From DASVCS01 sp036381495 (GTDB lineage Bacteria > Gemmatimonadota > Gemmatimonadetes > Longimicrobiales > RSA9): DNA of 64,000 nucleotides. Of the stretch, positions 48,313-57,552 are shown piece after piece. Position numbers and translations under genes: made by a program. A model generated the notes under the pieces. It was not told the DNA's origin. It saw only the letters and a list, made by a program, of their open reading frames with translations, and searched no databases. The DNA lies in the NCBI GenBank assembly GCA_036381495.1, contig DASVCS010000048.1, positions 1 through 64,000 of the forward strand, given 5' to 3'. Numbering within the stretch: position 1 is the first letter of the stretch; each line of letters begins with the position of its first letter.

Positions 48313-50217
48313 TCAGTCCGCCACGGCGCGTTCATCGCCGCGGCGATGGGTGATGCCGCCGCGGTCGAGGAATTCGAGGATGGGGATCAGGAATTTGCGG
48401 GAGAGTGGCAGCACGGCCCGGAAATCGGCGGGGGTGAGGCCGTCCCGGCCGGCCAGCTCGCGACGCACGGTGGCGATGACCCCGTCGATGACGGCGCGCG
48501 TGAAGTAGAGTTCCGGGGTGACGGCGACGATGGCGTCCTCGTGTTCGAGGAGTTTGAGGAGCGTGCGGAAGTCCGGGTGCGCGCGCAGCTCGTCCGGGAG
48601 CTCGGCGATCGGGGGCGGCGTGAGGCCGGCGGCGTCGAGGGTGTCGAGGAGGCGGTCGCGGATGCGTCGTTGGTCGTCGGAGAGGCGCGGAGCGTGGCCG
48701 GCGCGCGCGACGAGGCCGCCGCGGCTGACGATGGCGCCGTCGGCGAGGAGCCCCGCGAGGGCCCACTCACCGAGTTCGCGAGCGGTCGTTGCGGGGAGCG
48801 TCCTCCGCAGCTCTTCGCGGTCCATGCCGGGGCGCAACGGCTGGGCCGTGTGGAACGCCTCGAGCCCGGCGAGCAGTCGGGTGCGGGTCTCGGAGGCGAT
48901 GTCCGCGGCGAACGCGCGCTCGCCGACGCGGACGAGCGTGGTGCCCTCGAGCGCGGCGAGTGCGGCCTCGATCTCGTGCGGCGGATGCGGCGTGTCCGTG
49001 GGGAGCCGGGCGATGGCCGCGCCGCGGGGTCCGGCCGCGCGGCAGAGCGCGGTCACGGCGTCGGCCGCGGGCTGTGTGATCACGGCGTCGAGGACCGCCG
49101 CGTCGGCGGGACCGAGTCGTTTGCGCTTGTCGGCCGTCGGCTCGGCGATGATGCCGCCGCCGATGGTCGTGACGGGCGAGTAGGATCGGATCACGAAGCG
49201 GTCGCCCGCGCGGGCGACGACGGGGGCTTCCAGGCGCAGTTGCGCCCACGCCGCTGCGCCCGGCCCCAGCTCGGCGCCGGCGCCGGTCTCATCGAGCAGC
49301 ATCACCCGGGCCATGACCTCGGCGGTCCCGAGATGGAAGCGGACGCGCTGGCGTGTGCGCAGGCGCCAGCCGGTGTCCCGGAGAAGACTGACGCGCGCGG
49401 TGAGCATGCGTGTGGCTTGCCAGGCGCCGTCGCCGACGAGCACGCTGCCGCGGCGGATCCGGTCCCGGTCCGCGCCGCCGAGCGCGAGTGCGGCACGTTG
49501 GCCGGCCTCGGCGGTGTCCGTTTCACGGCCGTGGAGTTGGATGCCGCGCACGCGCGCGACGGCCCCTTCCGGCAGCACGCCGACCGTCTGCTCGCGGGCG
49601 ATGCGGCCGCTCCAGATCGTGCCGGTCACCACGGTACCCGTGCCCCGCACCGTGAAGACGCGGTCGACGGGCAGGCGGAAGAGATCCTCGGCGGCGCGCT
49701 GGCGCACCGCGCTGGCCGCGTCGCGCAGCGCTTCGCGCAGCGCATCCAGCCCCTCGCCCGTTTCGGCCGAGACCGGGATGACCGGCGCCGTGGCGAAGGG
49801 CGTGTCTCGCAGTCGCTCACGGATCTCCTCGACCACCAGCCCGAGCCAGTCGCGCTCGACCAGGTCCGTCTTGGTGACGGCGACGACACCGCCACGGACG
49901 CCGAGCAACTCGACGATCGCGAGGTGTTCGCGCGTCTGGGGCATGACCCCCTCGTCCGCCGCCACGACGAGCATGACGAGGTCGATCCCGGTCGCGCCCG
50001 CGAGCATGTTGCGGATGAACCCCTCGTGACCGGGAACGTCCACCACGCCCAACTCGATGCCGCCTTCGAGCGCGAGCTTCGCGAAGCCCAGGTCGATCGT
50101 GATCCCCCGACGTTTTTCCTCCGCCAGCCGGTCGGTGTCGACGCCGGTCAGCGCCTGGACGAGCCGGGTCTTGCCGTGATCGATGTGCCCCGCGGTCCCG
50201 AGGATCAGCCGGCGCAT
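48313..50217 (-). CDS. selB: Selenocysteine-specific elongation factor
   Basis: 634 residues. G-domain 'GTAGHIDHGKTRLVQALTGV', 'EEKRRGITIDLGFAKL', 'VVDVPGHEGFIRNMLAGATG' and 'AVTKTDL'; then EF-Tu domain II/III-like barrels and a C-terminal row of winged helices ending 'LPLSRKFLIPILEFLDRGGI', which bind the SECIS element. SelB brings selenocysteyl-tRNA to UGA codons. selA, selC and selD are not in the window. ATG 50217 lies 13 bases inside recO. In this window I saw no clear selenoprotein gene. Confidence 0.95.
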   Translation of the reverse strand: MRRLILGTAGHIDHGKTRLVQALTGVDTDRLAEEKRRGITIDLGFAKLALEGGIELGVVDVPGHEGFIRNMLAGATGIDLVMLVVAADEGVMPQTREHLAIVELLGVRGGVVAVTKTDLVERDWLGLVVEEIRERLRDTPFATAPVIPVSAETGEGLDALREALRDAASAVRQRAAEDLFRLPVDRVFTVRGTGTVVTGTIWSGRIAREQTVGVLPEGAVARVRGIQLHGRETDTAEAGQRAALALGGADRDRIRRGSVLVGDGAWQATRMLTARVSLLRDTGWRLRTRQRVRFHLGTAEVMARVMLLDETGAGAELGPGAAAWAQLRLEAPVVARAGDRFVIRSYSPVTTIGGGIIAEPTADKRKRLGPADAAVLDAVITQPAADAVTALCRAAGPRGAAIARLPTDTPHPPHEIEAALAALEGTTLVRVGERAFAADIASETRTRLLAGLEAFHTAQPLRPGMDREELRRTLPATTARELGEWALAGLLADGAIVSRGGLVARAGHAPRLSDDQRRIRDRLLDTLDAAGLTPPPIAELPDELRAHPDFRTLLKLLEHEDAIVAVTPELYFTRAVIDGVIATVRRELAGRDGLTPADFRAVLPLSRKFLIPILEFLDRGGITHRRGDERAVAD

Positions 50218-50972
50218 GCCCGTCGTTCGATGGCTTCAGAGAGGAATTCGAGTGAGCGCAGCGAGCCGCCTTCGAGGACGTGATGCGCGAGGAACCGGGA
50301 AAGGAGCGCCCAGTGCGCCGCGGTCCGTTCCGGCGCGGCCGGCTCGCCGCGGCAGAAGCACAGGAGCGCCATGCGCGCGTGGCCGGGGAGTGACCGCCCC
50401 TGCTCGGGGCCGAGCGCGGGTGCGCACGCGCCGCACCGGACAGTGCCCGCGGCGTAGTCGAAGACCGCCGGCTCGGCGGCATCGAGGGTCCGGCCGCAGC
50501 CCGAGCACGTCTCGAGCGCGGGGGCGAAGCCCAGCCGCGCGATCATGGCCCACGCCTCGCCCAGCGCCACGGCCTCGAGTCGGGCCGGCTCCGCCGCTTC
50601 CAGGCGCATGAGCGCGCCCCGCAACTGCGTGAAGCGACCGATGTCCGCCTCCTCGCTCGCCGTGCGGAGCACCAGCTCGGCGAGGAGCGAAGCCGCGCCG
50701 AACCGGACCAGATCCCGGCCGAGCGCCTGGCCGCTGTGGCCGAGCTCGAACGCGCTCAGTGTCTGGAGCTCCCGGCCATCCTTGAGGTACAGTGTGGCGG
50801 TGCCGACGGAGAACGGCTCGAGCACGCCGCCGTACCGGCTGCGCGGGCGCAGTGCGCCGCGGGCGATGGCCGAGCGCACGCCGTGCGTCCGCGTGAGCAG
50901 GCGGAGAATCTTGCTGGTTTCGCTGTAGGCGAAGGTCTGGAGGATGATCGCCTCAGTGCTGATCAGCGGCAT
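50205..50972 (-). CDS. recO: DNA repair protein RecO
   Basis: 255 residues. N-terminal OB fold ('STEAIILQTFAYSETSKILR', 'TRTHGVRSAIARGALRPRSR'), helical middle, and a zinc finger with Cys156, Cys159, Cys180 and Cys183 (ETCSGCG, VRCGAC). RecO with RecR loads RecA at gaps. ATG 50972 lies 20 bases inside the preceding gene; a longer frame upstream is only the shadow of that gene. Confidence 0.93.
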   Translation of the reverse strand: MPLISTEAIILQTFAYSETSKILRLLTRTHGVRSAIARGALRPRSRYGGVLEPFSVGTATLYLKDGRELQTLSAFELGHSGQALGRDLVRFGAASLLAELVLRTASEEADIGRFTQLRGALMRLEAAEPARLEAVALGEAWAMIARLGFAPALETCSGCGRTLDAAEPAVFDYAAGTVRCGACAPALGPEQGRSLPGHARMALLCFCRGEPAAPERTAAHWALLSRFLAHHVLEGGSLRSLEFLSEAIERRACAG

Positions 50973-51606
50973 GGGCGGCGACGGTCCCGGTGATCGTGCG
51001 GAGCCGCGCGCGGAGCGCGGCGCGCTCGGCGTGGTCCTCGTCCGCGCCTCCGGGCGCCCGGGCGGCGCTCCGTTCCTCGAGCTCGGCGAGGGCGAGGAGC
51101 AGCGAACGGGCCGCGTACGCCCGGCCGGCCGGCAGTAGCGGGCGGGCGACGACCCAGAGCGCCGCGAGCCCGATCGGCACGGCCACCCACCACGGGAGCG
51201 GACGGGGCGCCGCGCCCCCCGGCACCGCCGGCCCGGCCGCGATGCCGGCGTCCGCGCGGACCGCGATGACGTAGTCGGACGGCACGCCATCGGACTTCCG
51301 GAACGGCACGCCCATGTAGAGCTTGCCGTCGAAGCGCGTGGCGGCGAAGAAGACGCCGTCCGCGGCCGTGCCCGGCGGGATCCGGACCTCGAAGCTTCCG
51401 TCCGGGCCGGCGATCGCGCGTCCCACCTCGGCGCCCCCGGCCGTCGGCGAGACGTGGTGCAGCGCCACGGCCGCGCCCGCGACCGGCAGGCCCTCGGGCC
51501 CGATCACCCGGCCGCGGAGCACGTCCTCGCTCTGGCCCGCGGCAACCGTCGTCGAGCAGAGGATCGCCGCTGCGGCGAGCGAGCCGCCGACCCGTCCGAG
51601 CCTCAC
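50953..51606 (-). CDS. Carboxypeptidase-regulatory-like secreted/membrane protein
   Basis: 217 residues. Signal peptide (GGSLAAAAILCSTTVAAG), a carboxypeptidase-regulatory-like beta domain (about 30-118: 'LRGRVIGPEGLPVAGAAVAL', 'AGPDGSFEVRIPPG'), one membrane helix (about 138-157) and a charged helical tail ('ALAELEERSAARAPGG'). This recalls cytochrome-maturation-like small membrane proteins, but no function is recognised. GTG start overlaps the nuclease stop (GTGA). Confidence 0.78.
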   Translation of the reverse strand: MRLGRVGGSLAAAAILCSTTVAAGQSEDVLRGRVIGPEGLPVAGAAVALHHVSPTAGGAEVGRAIAGPDGSFEVRIPPGTAADGVFFAATRFDGKLYMGVPFRKSDGVPSDYVIAVRADAGIAAGPAVPGGAAPRPLPWWVAVPIGLAALWVVARPLLPAGRAYAARSLLLALAELEERSAARAPGGADEDHAERAALRARLRTITGTVAAHAADQH

Positions 51607-52130
51607 GGATTGAATCTCCCGAAGTCCTCCGGGTTCAGGCGCCGGAGATACTCCTTCAGCTCTTCGGCCCGGAGGCCGCCCTCCTCCTCCGCGGTGGCCG
51701 GCGGGGTCCCGGGCTCGAACTCGGACTCCTCCGCGATCTCGATCGTGTTGACTTCCAGCAGGTCATCACTCGTGTAGATGGTCACGCCCATCCGCAACGC
51801 GATCGCGATCGAGTCCGACGGCCGCGCGTCCACGCTGAAGACCTCGGATCCGCGCTGGATGATCAGCTCCGCGAAGTACGTGTTGTCGACGACCTTCGTG
51901 ATCAGCACCCGCTTCAGCGACGCACCCAGGCCGCCGATCAGCGAGGCGAAGAGATCGTGCGTGAGCGGACGCGAAAACTTCATCCCCGCCAGCTCCATGG
52001 CGATCGCGCTCGCCTCGCTCGGTCCGATCCAGATCGGCAGCACCCGGTTCCCATCCTTCTCCTGGAGAATGACCACCGGCGTGTTCGACGTCCGATCGAG
52101 ACCGAGACTCTGGACCCTGACTTCAACCAT
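51603..52130 (-). CDS. Bifunctional nuclease family protein (DUF151)
   Basis: 175 residues. 'VILQEKDGNRVLPIWIGPSE', 'AIAMELAGMKFSRPLTHDLF' and 'VDARPSDSIAIALRMGVTIY' mark the BFN/DUF151 domain; a short acidic tail with 'EELKEYLRRLNPEDFGRF' follows (UVR-like). Members act as nucleases in plants; in bacteria the role is uncertain. ATG 52130 with GGAGGCCTCGA; overlaps the next gene by four bases. Confidence 0.9.
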   Translation of the reverse strand: MVEVRVQSLGLDRTSNTPVVILQEKDGNRVLPIWIGPSEASAIAMELAGMKFSRPLTHDLFASLIGGLGASLKRVLITKVVDNTYFAELIIQRGSEVFSVDARPSDSIAIALRMGVTIYTSDDLLEVNTIEIAEESEFEPGTPPATAEEEGGLRAEELKEYLRRLNPEDFGRFNP

Positions 52131-52247
52131 TCGAGGCCTCCACCCCGGCCAGGACTCGGGGGTGATGATTCGGTGTCGCCGGCGTCCCGGCGCCACGCTC
52201 TCCGGCGCCATCCCTACCCCGGTAGCCCGCGCGCGGATCCGACCCGC

Positions 52248-53423
52248 TCACGCGCCCACCGCCGCGCGGAGCGCATCGGCCGGTTCCGTGCTCTCCCAGG
52301 GGAAGAATTCCAGTTCACGTCCACCCACCCGCTGGGTGAAGGGCGAGCGGCCGAAATGTCCGTAGACGGCGGTGGGCCGGTAGATCGGCGTGCGGAGGTT
52401 CAGGCGCTCGATGAGCGCGGCGGGCCGGAAGTCGAAGACCTCCCGCACCGCAGCCTCGATCGCGGCCTCGGGCACGCGCGCCGTGCCGAATCCGTCCACG
52501 TGGATCGCCACCGGCTCGGCCACGCCGATCGCATAGGCGAGCGAGACCTCGCAGCGCCGCGCGAGCCCCGCCGCAACCACGTTCTTCGCCGCCCACCGCG
52601 CCGCGTACGCCGCCGAACGGTCCACCTTCGAGGGATCCTTCCCACTGAACGCGCCGCCCCCGTGCCGCGCCGCCCCGCCGTACGTGTCCACGATGATCTT
52701 GCGACCCGTCAGTCCCGTGTCTCCATGTGGACCGCCGATGACGAACCGTCCGGTCGGATTCACGTGGAAGGTGCAGCGCGCGGGATCGAAGAGCTCCGGC
52801 GGCATGACCGGCGTGATGACGTCGTCGATCACCGCGTCGCGGACGTCGGCCAGCGACACCTCCGGCGCGTGCTGCGCACTGACGACGACGGTGTCGACCC
52901 GAACGGGCCGGTCGTCTTCGTAGACGACGCTCACCTGCGCCTTCCCATCCGGTCGCAGCCACCAGAGTCGGCCATCGTGCCGCAACGCGGCCAGGCGCTG
53001 CGTGATCCGGTGGGCCAGCACGATCGGCGCCGGCATGAGCTCCGGCGTCTCATCCACGGCGTAGCCGAACATCATACCCTGGTCGCCGGCGCCGCCGATG
53101 TCCACGCCCCGCGCGATGTCGGGCGACTGGCGACCGATGGCGACCAGCACGCCGCACGTCTCGGCATCCAGGCCGTAGCTCGAATCCGTGTAGCCGATCG
53201 AGCGGATCGTGCTGCGGACGAGCGGCGGCACGTCGACGAAGGCGTCCGTCGTCAGCTCGCCGGCGATCAGCACGAGCCCGGTGGTCACGAGCGCCTCGCA
53301 CGCCACGCGGCCGGCGGGGTCGTTCTCGAGCACGGCATCCAGGATGGCGTCGCTGAGTTGATCCGCGATCTTGTCGGGGTGGCCTTCCGTGACCGATTCC
53401 GAGGTGTAGAGGCGCTGCCTCAA
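52248..53423 (-). CDS. metK: S-adenosylmethionine synthetase
   Basis: 391 residues. 'ESVTEGHPDKIADQLSDAIL', 'GAGDQGMMFGYAVDET', 'YGGAARHGGGAFSGKDPSKV' and 'RSAAYAARWAAKNVVAAG' are the MetK hallmarks. Makes SAM from Met and ATP. The only fitting start is TTG 53423, with GGGAG six bases upstream. I looked for a SAM riboswitch in the 131 bases before it and found none. Followed by the nuclease gene after 117 bases. Confidence 0.96.
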   Translation of the reverse strand: MRQRLYTSESVTEGHPDKIADQLSDAILDAVLENDPAGRVACEALVTTGLVLIAGELTTDAFVDVPPLVRSTIRSIGYTDSSYGLDAETCGVLVAIGRQSPDIARGVDIGGAGDQGMMFGYAVDETPELMPAPIVLAHRITQRLAALRHDGRLWWLRPDGKAQVSVVYEDDRPVRVDTVVVSAQHAPEVSLADVRDAVIDDVITPVMPPELFDPARCTFHVNPTGRFVIGGPHGDTGLTGRKIIVDTYGGAARHGGGAFSGKDPSKVDRSAAYAARWAAKNVVAAGLARRCEVSLAYAIGVAEPVAIHVDGFGTARVPEAAIEAAVREVFDFRPAALIERLNLRTPIYRPTAVYGHFGRSPFTQRVGGRELEFFPWESTEPADALRAAVGA

Positions 53424-53554
53424 CCGCGGCTCCCGTTCATTCGTTCGAGGAGCCGGAAGTTAGGCGCCGCGCGCGTGGCGGGTCAAGTCCGGGCGATCCG
53501 GCACCGCGACTCGGGCGCGTGGCGCCGTACGGCACCCGCCGACCGGTGCGACGC

Positions 53555-55342
53555 TCACGCCGGACCCGACGAGTTCCAACGGCTGGAGAAGAGCGAGAGG
53601 TCGAGCGACCGGGAGATCCCGCGCGTCAGCGCCGCCATCACGCCGGCGGTCGTCTCGGCCTCGAGCGCCTCCTCGACGGCGGCTCGCGCATCGGAGGCGG
53701 GAGCGGTACGGATCACCTTCTTGACCTCGGGCAGCGATGAGGGTCCGACGCTGAGCGCCGTGACGCCCAGTCCGAGCAGGAGGTAGACGCCGAGCGGGTT
53801 CGCCGCCAACTCGCCGCAGACGCTCACCTCGATGCCGGCGGCGCGGCCGGCCTCGGCGGTGTGACGCAGCATCCGGACGACCGCCGGATGAAACGGCGTG
53901 TAGCGCGGCGCGAGTCGCGCGTTGCCGCGGTCCACCGCCAATGCGTACTGCACGAGGTCGTTGGTGCCGATCGAGAAGAAGTCCGCGTAACGCGTCAACT
54001 CCACCGCGGTCAGTGCGGCCGCCGGCGTCTCGATCATGATCCCGACCTTGTAGCCCGGGTTGAACGCGATCCCCGCCTCTCGCAGCCGCTCCTCCTCCTC
54101 CTCGAGGAGCGCACGCGTCCGCCGGATCTCTTCGATGTCGTTCACCAGGGGGAGCATGATCCGGACGTCGCCGTGCGCCGTGGCGCGAAGCAGCGCCCGG
54201 AGCTGCGTGCGGAACAGCTCCGGCGTGTCCAGACACACCCGGATCGCGCGCCAGCCCAGGAACGGGTTCTCCTCGGGCGGCATGTGCAGGAACAGCGGAA
54301 ACTTGTCACCGCCGAGGTCGTAGGTCCGGATGTAGACCGCATGCTGCGGAAACGACTCCACCGCCTGCCGGTACGCCCGGTACTGTTCCTCCTCTTCCGG
54401 CACCGTGCTGCGCCCCACCACCAGGAACTCCGTGCGGAACAACCCGACGCCCTGGGCGCCGTGCTTGCGCGCCACCTCCGCCTCGCCCGGCAGGTCGATG
54501 TTCGCCCGGAGCAGCACCGGCTGGCGGTCCGGCGTGACCGGTTCGAGGTGCGCCAGCAGGACCAACTCCTGCTCCCACTCGCGGACCTTGATGTCGCGCT
54601 CGCGGTAGAGCGCCTTCTCCCGGTCGCCCGGCGCGACGATCACCCGGCCCGCGCGCCCGTCCAGGATCAGCTCCTGGCCCGTCGTGACCCGCTCCGAGAG
54701 GTCGCCCAGGCCGACCACTGCAGGGAGCCCGAGCGCACGCGCGAGGATCGCCGAGTGCGACGTCCGCGTCCCGCCGTCCGTCGCGATGCCCAGGATCGCC
54801 GCGCGGTCGAGCTGCACCGTGATGGTGGGCGTCAGGTCACGCGCCACCAGGATCACCTTCCCGTTCGCGCCATCCAGACCGAAGTCCGGGTCCTCGAGCC
54901 CCAGCAGGTTCCGGATCACCCGCGTCTCGACATCCAGCAGGTCGGTCAGCCGGTCCATCACCATCGGATGGCCGGTCCGCCGCCAGGCCGACTGGAATTC
55001 GAGCATCCGCAGCTCGAAGGCGCGCGCGGCCGACAGTCGGTTCTCCCGAATGTACGCGACGGTCCCGTCGATCAGGTCCGCGTCTTCGAGCATGAGGAGC
55101 TGCGGGTCGAAGATGTTCGCCTCGACCGCTCCCAGGCGCTCCGTCGTCCGCTGCTGGATCTCGCGGATCCGCGCCCGCGCCCGCTCGCACGCAGTACGGA
55201 ACCGCTCGACTTCCGCCTCGATCTCCCCTTCCGGCACCGTCGTGTGAGGGATGTCCGGCACCTCCCAGCGCAGCACGTACGCCGGACCCATCACGATCCC
55301 GGGCGAGGCCGGAATCCCGTCGTGCGCGGAACTCGGCGTCAT
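53555..55342 (-). CDS. ptsI: PTS enzyme I (PEP-protein phosphotransferase)
   Basis: 595 residues. N-terminal HPr-binding helices, phosphorylated His in 'TDGGTRTSHSAILARALGLP', PEP-binding barrel with 'GAQGVGLFRTEFLVVGR', 'IRTYDLGGDKFPLF' and 'PFLGWRAIRVCLD', metal ligands and 'CGELAANPLGVYLLLGLGVT' with the active Cys. It passes phosphate from PEP to HPr. ATG 55342 overlaps the HPr stop by one base. Last gene of the PTS operon. Confidence 0.95.
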   Translation of the reverse strand: MTPSSAHDGIPASPGIVMGPAYVLRWEVPDIPHTTVPEGEIEAEVERFRTACERARARIREIQQRTTERLGAVEANIFDPQLLMLEDADLIDGTVAYIRENRLSAARAFELRMLEFQSAWRRTGHPMVMDRLTDLLDVETRVIRNLLGLEDPDFGLDGANGKVILVARDLTPTITVQLDRAAILGIATDGGTRTSHSAILARALGLPAVVGLGDLSERVTTGQELILDGRAGRVIVAPGDREKALYRERDIKVREWEQELVLLAHLEPVTPDRQPVLLRANIDLPGEAEVARKHGAQGVGLFRTEFLVVGRSTVPEEEEQYRAYRQAVESFPQHAVYIRTYDLGGDKFPLFLHMPPEENPFLGWRAIRVCLDTPELFRTQLRALLRATAHGDVRIMLPLVNDIEEIRRTRALLEEEEERLREAGIAFNPGYKVGIMIETPAAALTAVELTRYADFFSIGTNDLVQYALAVDRGNARLAPRYTPFHPAVVRMLRHTAEAGRAAGIEVSVCGELAANPLGVYLLLGLGVTALSVGPSSLPEVKKVIRTAPASDARAAVEEALEAETTAGVMAALTRGISRSLDLSLFSSRWNSSGPA

Positions 55343-55626
55343 CAGGTCTCCCCGAAACGGCCCGCGACGAGCTCGGCCAGCCGCTCGAGCGCTTCCTCGG
55401 CATCTTCGCCGCTCGCCCGGATCGTGATCTCGCTGCCGCATTCCGCGGCCAGCATCATGACGCCCATGATGCTCTTGCCGTTCACCTCGGTGTCCTCCCG
55501 CCGCACCCGGATCTCCGAACGGAACGTGTTCGCCAGTTTGACGAACTCGGCCGCGGGCCGGGCGTGGAGGCCGAGCCGGTTCACGATCTGCACAGTTCGT
55601 TCGCTGTCGAAGAAGGCCGAACTCAT
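55342..55626 (-). CDS. ptsH: HPr phosphocarrier protein
   Basis: 94 residues. Phospho-His in 'VNRLGLHARPAAEFVKLANT' and the regulatory Ser in 'EVNGKSIMGVMMLAAECGSE'. Carries phosphate from EI to IIA; Ser phosphorylation by the HPr kinase encoded upstream in the same operon gives regulation. ATG 55626 overlaps the IID stop. Confidence 0.95.
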   Translation of the reverse strand: MSSAFFDSERTVQIVNRLGLHARPAAEFVKLANTFRSEIRVRREDTEVNGKSIMGVMMLAAECGSEITIRASGEDAEEALERLAELVAGRFGET

Positions 55627-56393
55627 GCGAGAACCCCCAGCAGAAGTCCGAAGAGCGAGAGCCCCGCGAGCGCCAGCACGAGCGGGGCGCGGATTGCGGC
55701 ACCGGCGCGCGCACCCACCAGTGCTGCCGCTGCGGCGATGACGATCCACCGCGCCGGGAGCCGCGACGTCGCCACGACCCCGGCGGCTTCCAGGTGCAGC
55801 CCGGCCGCGGCCATCGGGACCAGGAGCCCCACGAAAAACGCGCCGAGGAGGGTCAGCGCGCGCTGCACGCGGGCCACCGGCCAGCGGCGCAGGGACTCGC
55901 CCACGCGCAGCCCCTCCCGCAGGCCGACGCGGTATCCCTGGATCCGGACCAACAGGTGGCCCGCGTTGTAGACCGCCAGGAACGCGATCACGCAGATCCA
56001 CCACGCGGCGCCGGCCAGCAGCAGCGCGAGCGCGAGCAGCAGGCAGACGGGGCGCCAGCCAGCCCACAGCAGGTGGTCGCCGAGCGAGCCGAGCGAGCCG
56101 CGGACCGCCGCCTTGAACCGCTCGACCACCTGTGCATCGGCGCCGTCCGCCTCCAGCGTCGCGACCGCGCCGAGTGCGACCGGCGCGAGGTACGGGTGGC
56201 TGTTGAAGAGCCGTGTGTGCCGCTCGATCGCCTCATGCAGCCTGCCCGGGTCGTCACGATAGAGCGCGCGCAGCGCCGGCAACAGCGCGAAACCGAACCC
56301 CGTACCGATGAGCGTGCGGTAGTTCCACGACCCCTGGATCGCGAACGAGCGCAGGAACACCGCCGCCCGGGTCCGCCGGCCGGGGCGTGTCAC
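55623..56393 (-). CDS. PTS mannose-family IID component
   Basis: 256 residues. 'VFLRSFAIQGSWNYRTLIGT' then 'GFGFALLPALRAL', 'RHTRLFNSHPYLAPVALGAV' and 'GSLGDHLLWAGWRPV' are conserved in IID. C-terminal membrane helices. Together with IIC it forms the sugar channel. The GTG at 56393 overlaps the IIC stop (GTGA); the much longer open frame upstream is a shadow of IIC. Confidence 0.9.
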   Translation of the reverse strand: MTRPGRRTRAAVFLRSFAIQGSWNYRTLIGTGFGFALLPALRALYRDDPGRLHEAIERHTRLFNSHPYLAPVALGAVATLEADGADAQVVERFKAAVRGSLGSLGDHLLWAGWRPVCLLLALALLLAGAAWWICVIAFLAVYNAGHLLVRIQGYRVGLREGLRVGESLRRWPVARVQRALTLLGAFFVGLLVPMAAAGLHLEAAGVVATSRLPARWIVIAAAAALVGARAGAAIRAPLVLALAGLSLFGLLLGVLA

Positions 56394-57061
56394 CGGGCGA
56401 GCAGAAACGCGCACCCGCACAGGATCCCCAATCCCAGGGCGATGCGACGCTCGTTCGCACCGCCGAAGAGGGAGAAGCCGGCGCCCGCCATGGCCGCTCC
56501 GGCAACGGCCAGCACTCCGGCGGCCACGCCCGGGCCGAGCGCCCAGAAGGGGCCGAGCAGCCGCAGGAGAAGGGTTCCGAGGAACGCGCCGACCACGGCG
56601 ACGGCCGCGCCACGGAGGACGTCCAGCGCCATGGCCGTCAGATGCGTCCGCTCGAGGCGCGGCGCGCCCGGCGGTCGCGCGGCCGCGGCGGTGACGAGCC
56701 GTTCGTTGACGCGGCGCAGCACCGTGACGGAGAGGCCGGCCACCCGTTCCCAGCCGAGGCCGAAGACCACGGCAAGGAGGAGCAGGTGCGCTTCCGGCCT
56801 GGCGGCGGCCGTGGCGTAGGCCATGGACGCGGCGACCGCCGCCGTCCCCGCCTCGGGATAGCGCGCTGCGCCGACGGGGAGGATCCCCAGCGAGAAGAGC
56901 TCGAGCAGTGCGCCGACAATGATTCCATCCGTGGGACGGCCGACCAGCAGGCCCGTGATCGCGCCGGCGATCAGCGGGCGCGAGATCATGACCTGCGGGA
57001 ACGACGTCGCATCGAGCCCGACGGCTGCGCCCCACAGCGCGGTGGCGAGCCAGGTCATCAT
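56390..57061 (-). CDS. PTS mannose-family IIC component
   Basis: 223 residues with several hydrophobic helices. 'LDATSFPQVMISRPLIAGAI', 'TGLLVGRPTDGIIVGALLEL' and 'LGILPVGAARYPEAGTAAVA' are typical of sorbose/mannose IIC. Slightly short for the family (usually 250-270). ATG at 57061 overlaps the IIB stop. Confidence 0.9.
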   Translation of the reverse strand: MMTWLATALWGAAVGLDATSFPQVMISRPLIAGAITGLLVGRPTDGIIVGALLELFSLGILPVGAARYPEAGTAAVAASMAYATAAARPEAHLLLLAVVFGLGWERVAGLSVTVLRRVNERLVTAAAARPPGAPRLERTHLTAMALDVLRGAAVAVVGAFLGTLLLRLLGPFWALGPGVAAGVLAVAGAAMAGAGFSLFGGANERRIALGLGILCGCAFLLAR

Positions 57062-57552
57062 CCCCGTCCCTCGCGCCGGAGCAGCTCGGCGAGGCCGACG
57101 CGGCGCGCGCCCGGCAGGTCGCGCGCCACGACGTCGAGCCCCTCATCGGCGAGCGCCGTCACCTCGCGTTCCTCGTCCGCGTTCAGGTAGACATAGGGCA
57201 GGATCGCGCGTCGTCCCGGCGCGTGATGGATCCCACCGATGTTGATGGTCGTGCCGCGCAGCGCGCCGCCGGTGACGAGCCGGCGCATGGTGGCGAGGTC
57301 GCGCGTCAACAGGATCGCGCGCGCCGGGTCGTCCTGCCACGCGCGCAGGAGTCGGCGCGCCTCGTCGACGCCGTGGAAACTCGCCGTCACGCCCGGCGGC
57401 AGGCCGAGCGTGTAGAGGTCCTGCTCCCACGGCGAGTCGGCCAGCTCATCGTCGACGACGATGAACCGGTCGGGCCGCAGCGGGCCACCCCATCCCACGA
57501 CGACCTGGCCGTGGATCAATCGCTCATCGACCCGGTACAGCACGATGCCCAT
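57058..57552 (-). CDS. PTS mannose-family IIB component
   Basis: 164 residues. Phosphorylated His in 'LYRVDERLIHGQVVVGWGG'; 'ARAILLTRDLATMRRLV' and 'TINIGGIHHAPGRRAILPYV' follow. Takes phosphate from IIA to sugar. Starts 29 bases inside the IIA gene. Confidence 0.93.
   Translation of the reverse strand: MGIVLYRVDERLIHGQVVVGWGGPLRPDRFIVVDDELADSPWEQDLYTLGLPPGVTASFHGVDEARRLLRAWQDDPARAILLTRDLATMRRLVTGGALRGTTINIGGIHHAPGRRAILPYVYLNADEEREVTALADEGLDVVARDLPGARRVGLAELLRREGRG

Noticed and set aside
48313..50217. Possible nearby selenoprotein recoded as a frameshift or short gene
   Set aside because: The only broken gene (38029-39320) needs a one-base change, not a read-through TGA.
53424..53554. SAM riboswitch before metK
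   Set aside because: Region is only 131 bases, without the conserved SAM-I core or a following terminator. A six-codon ORF overlapping the TTG start has no ribosome site.
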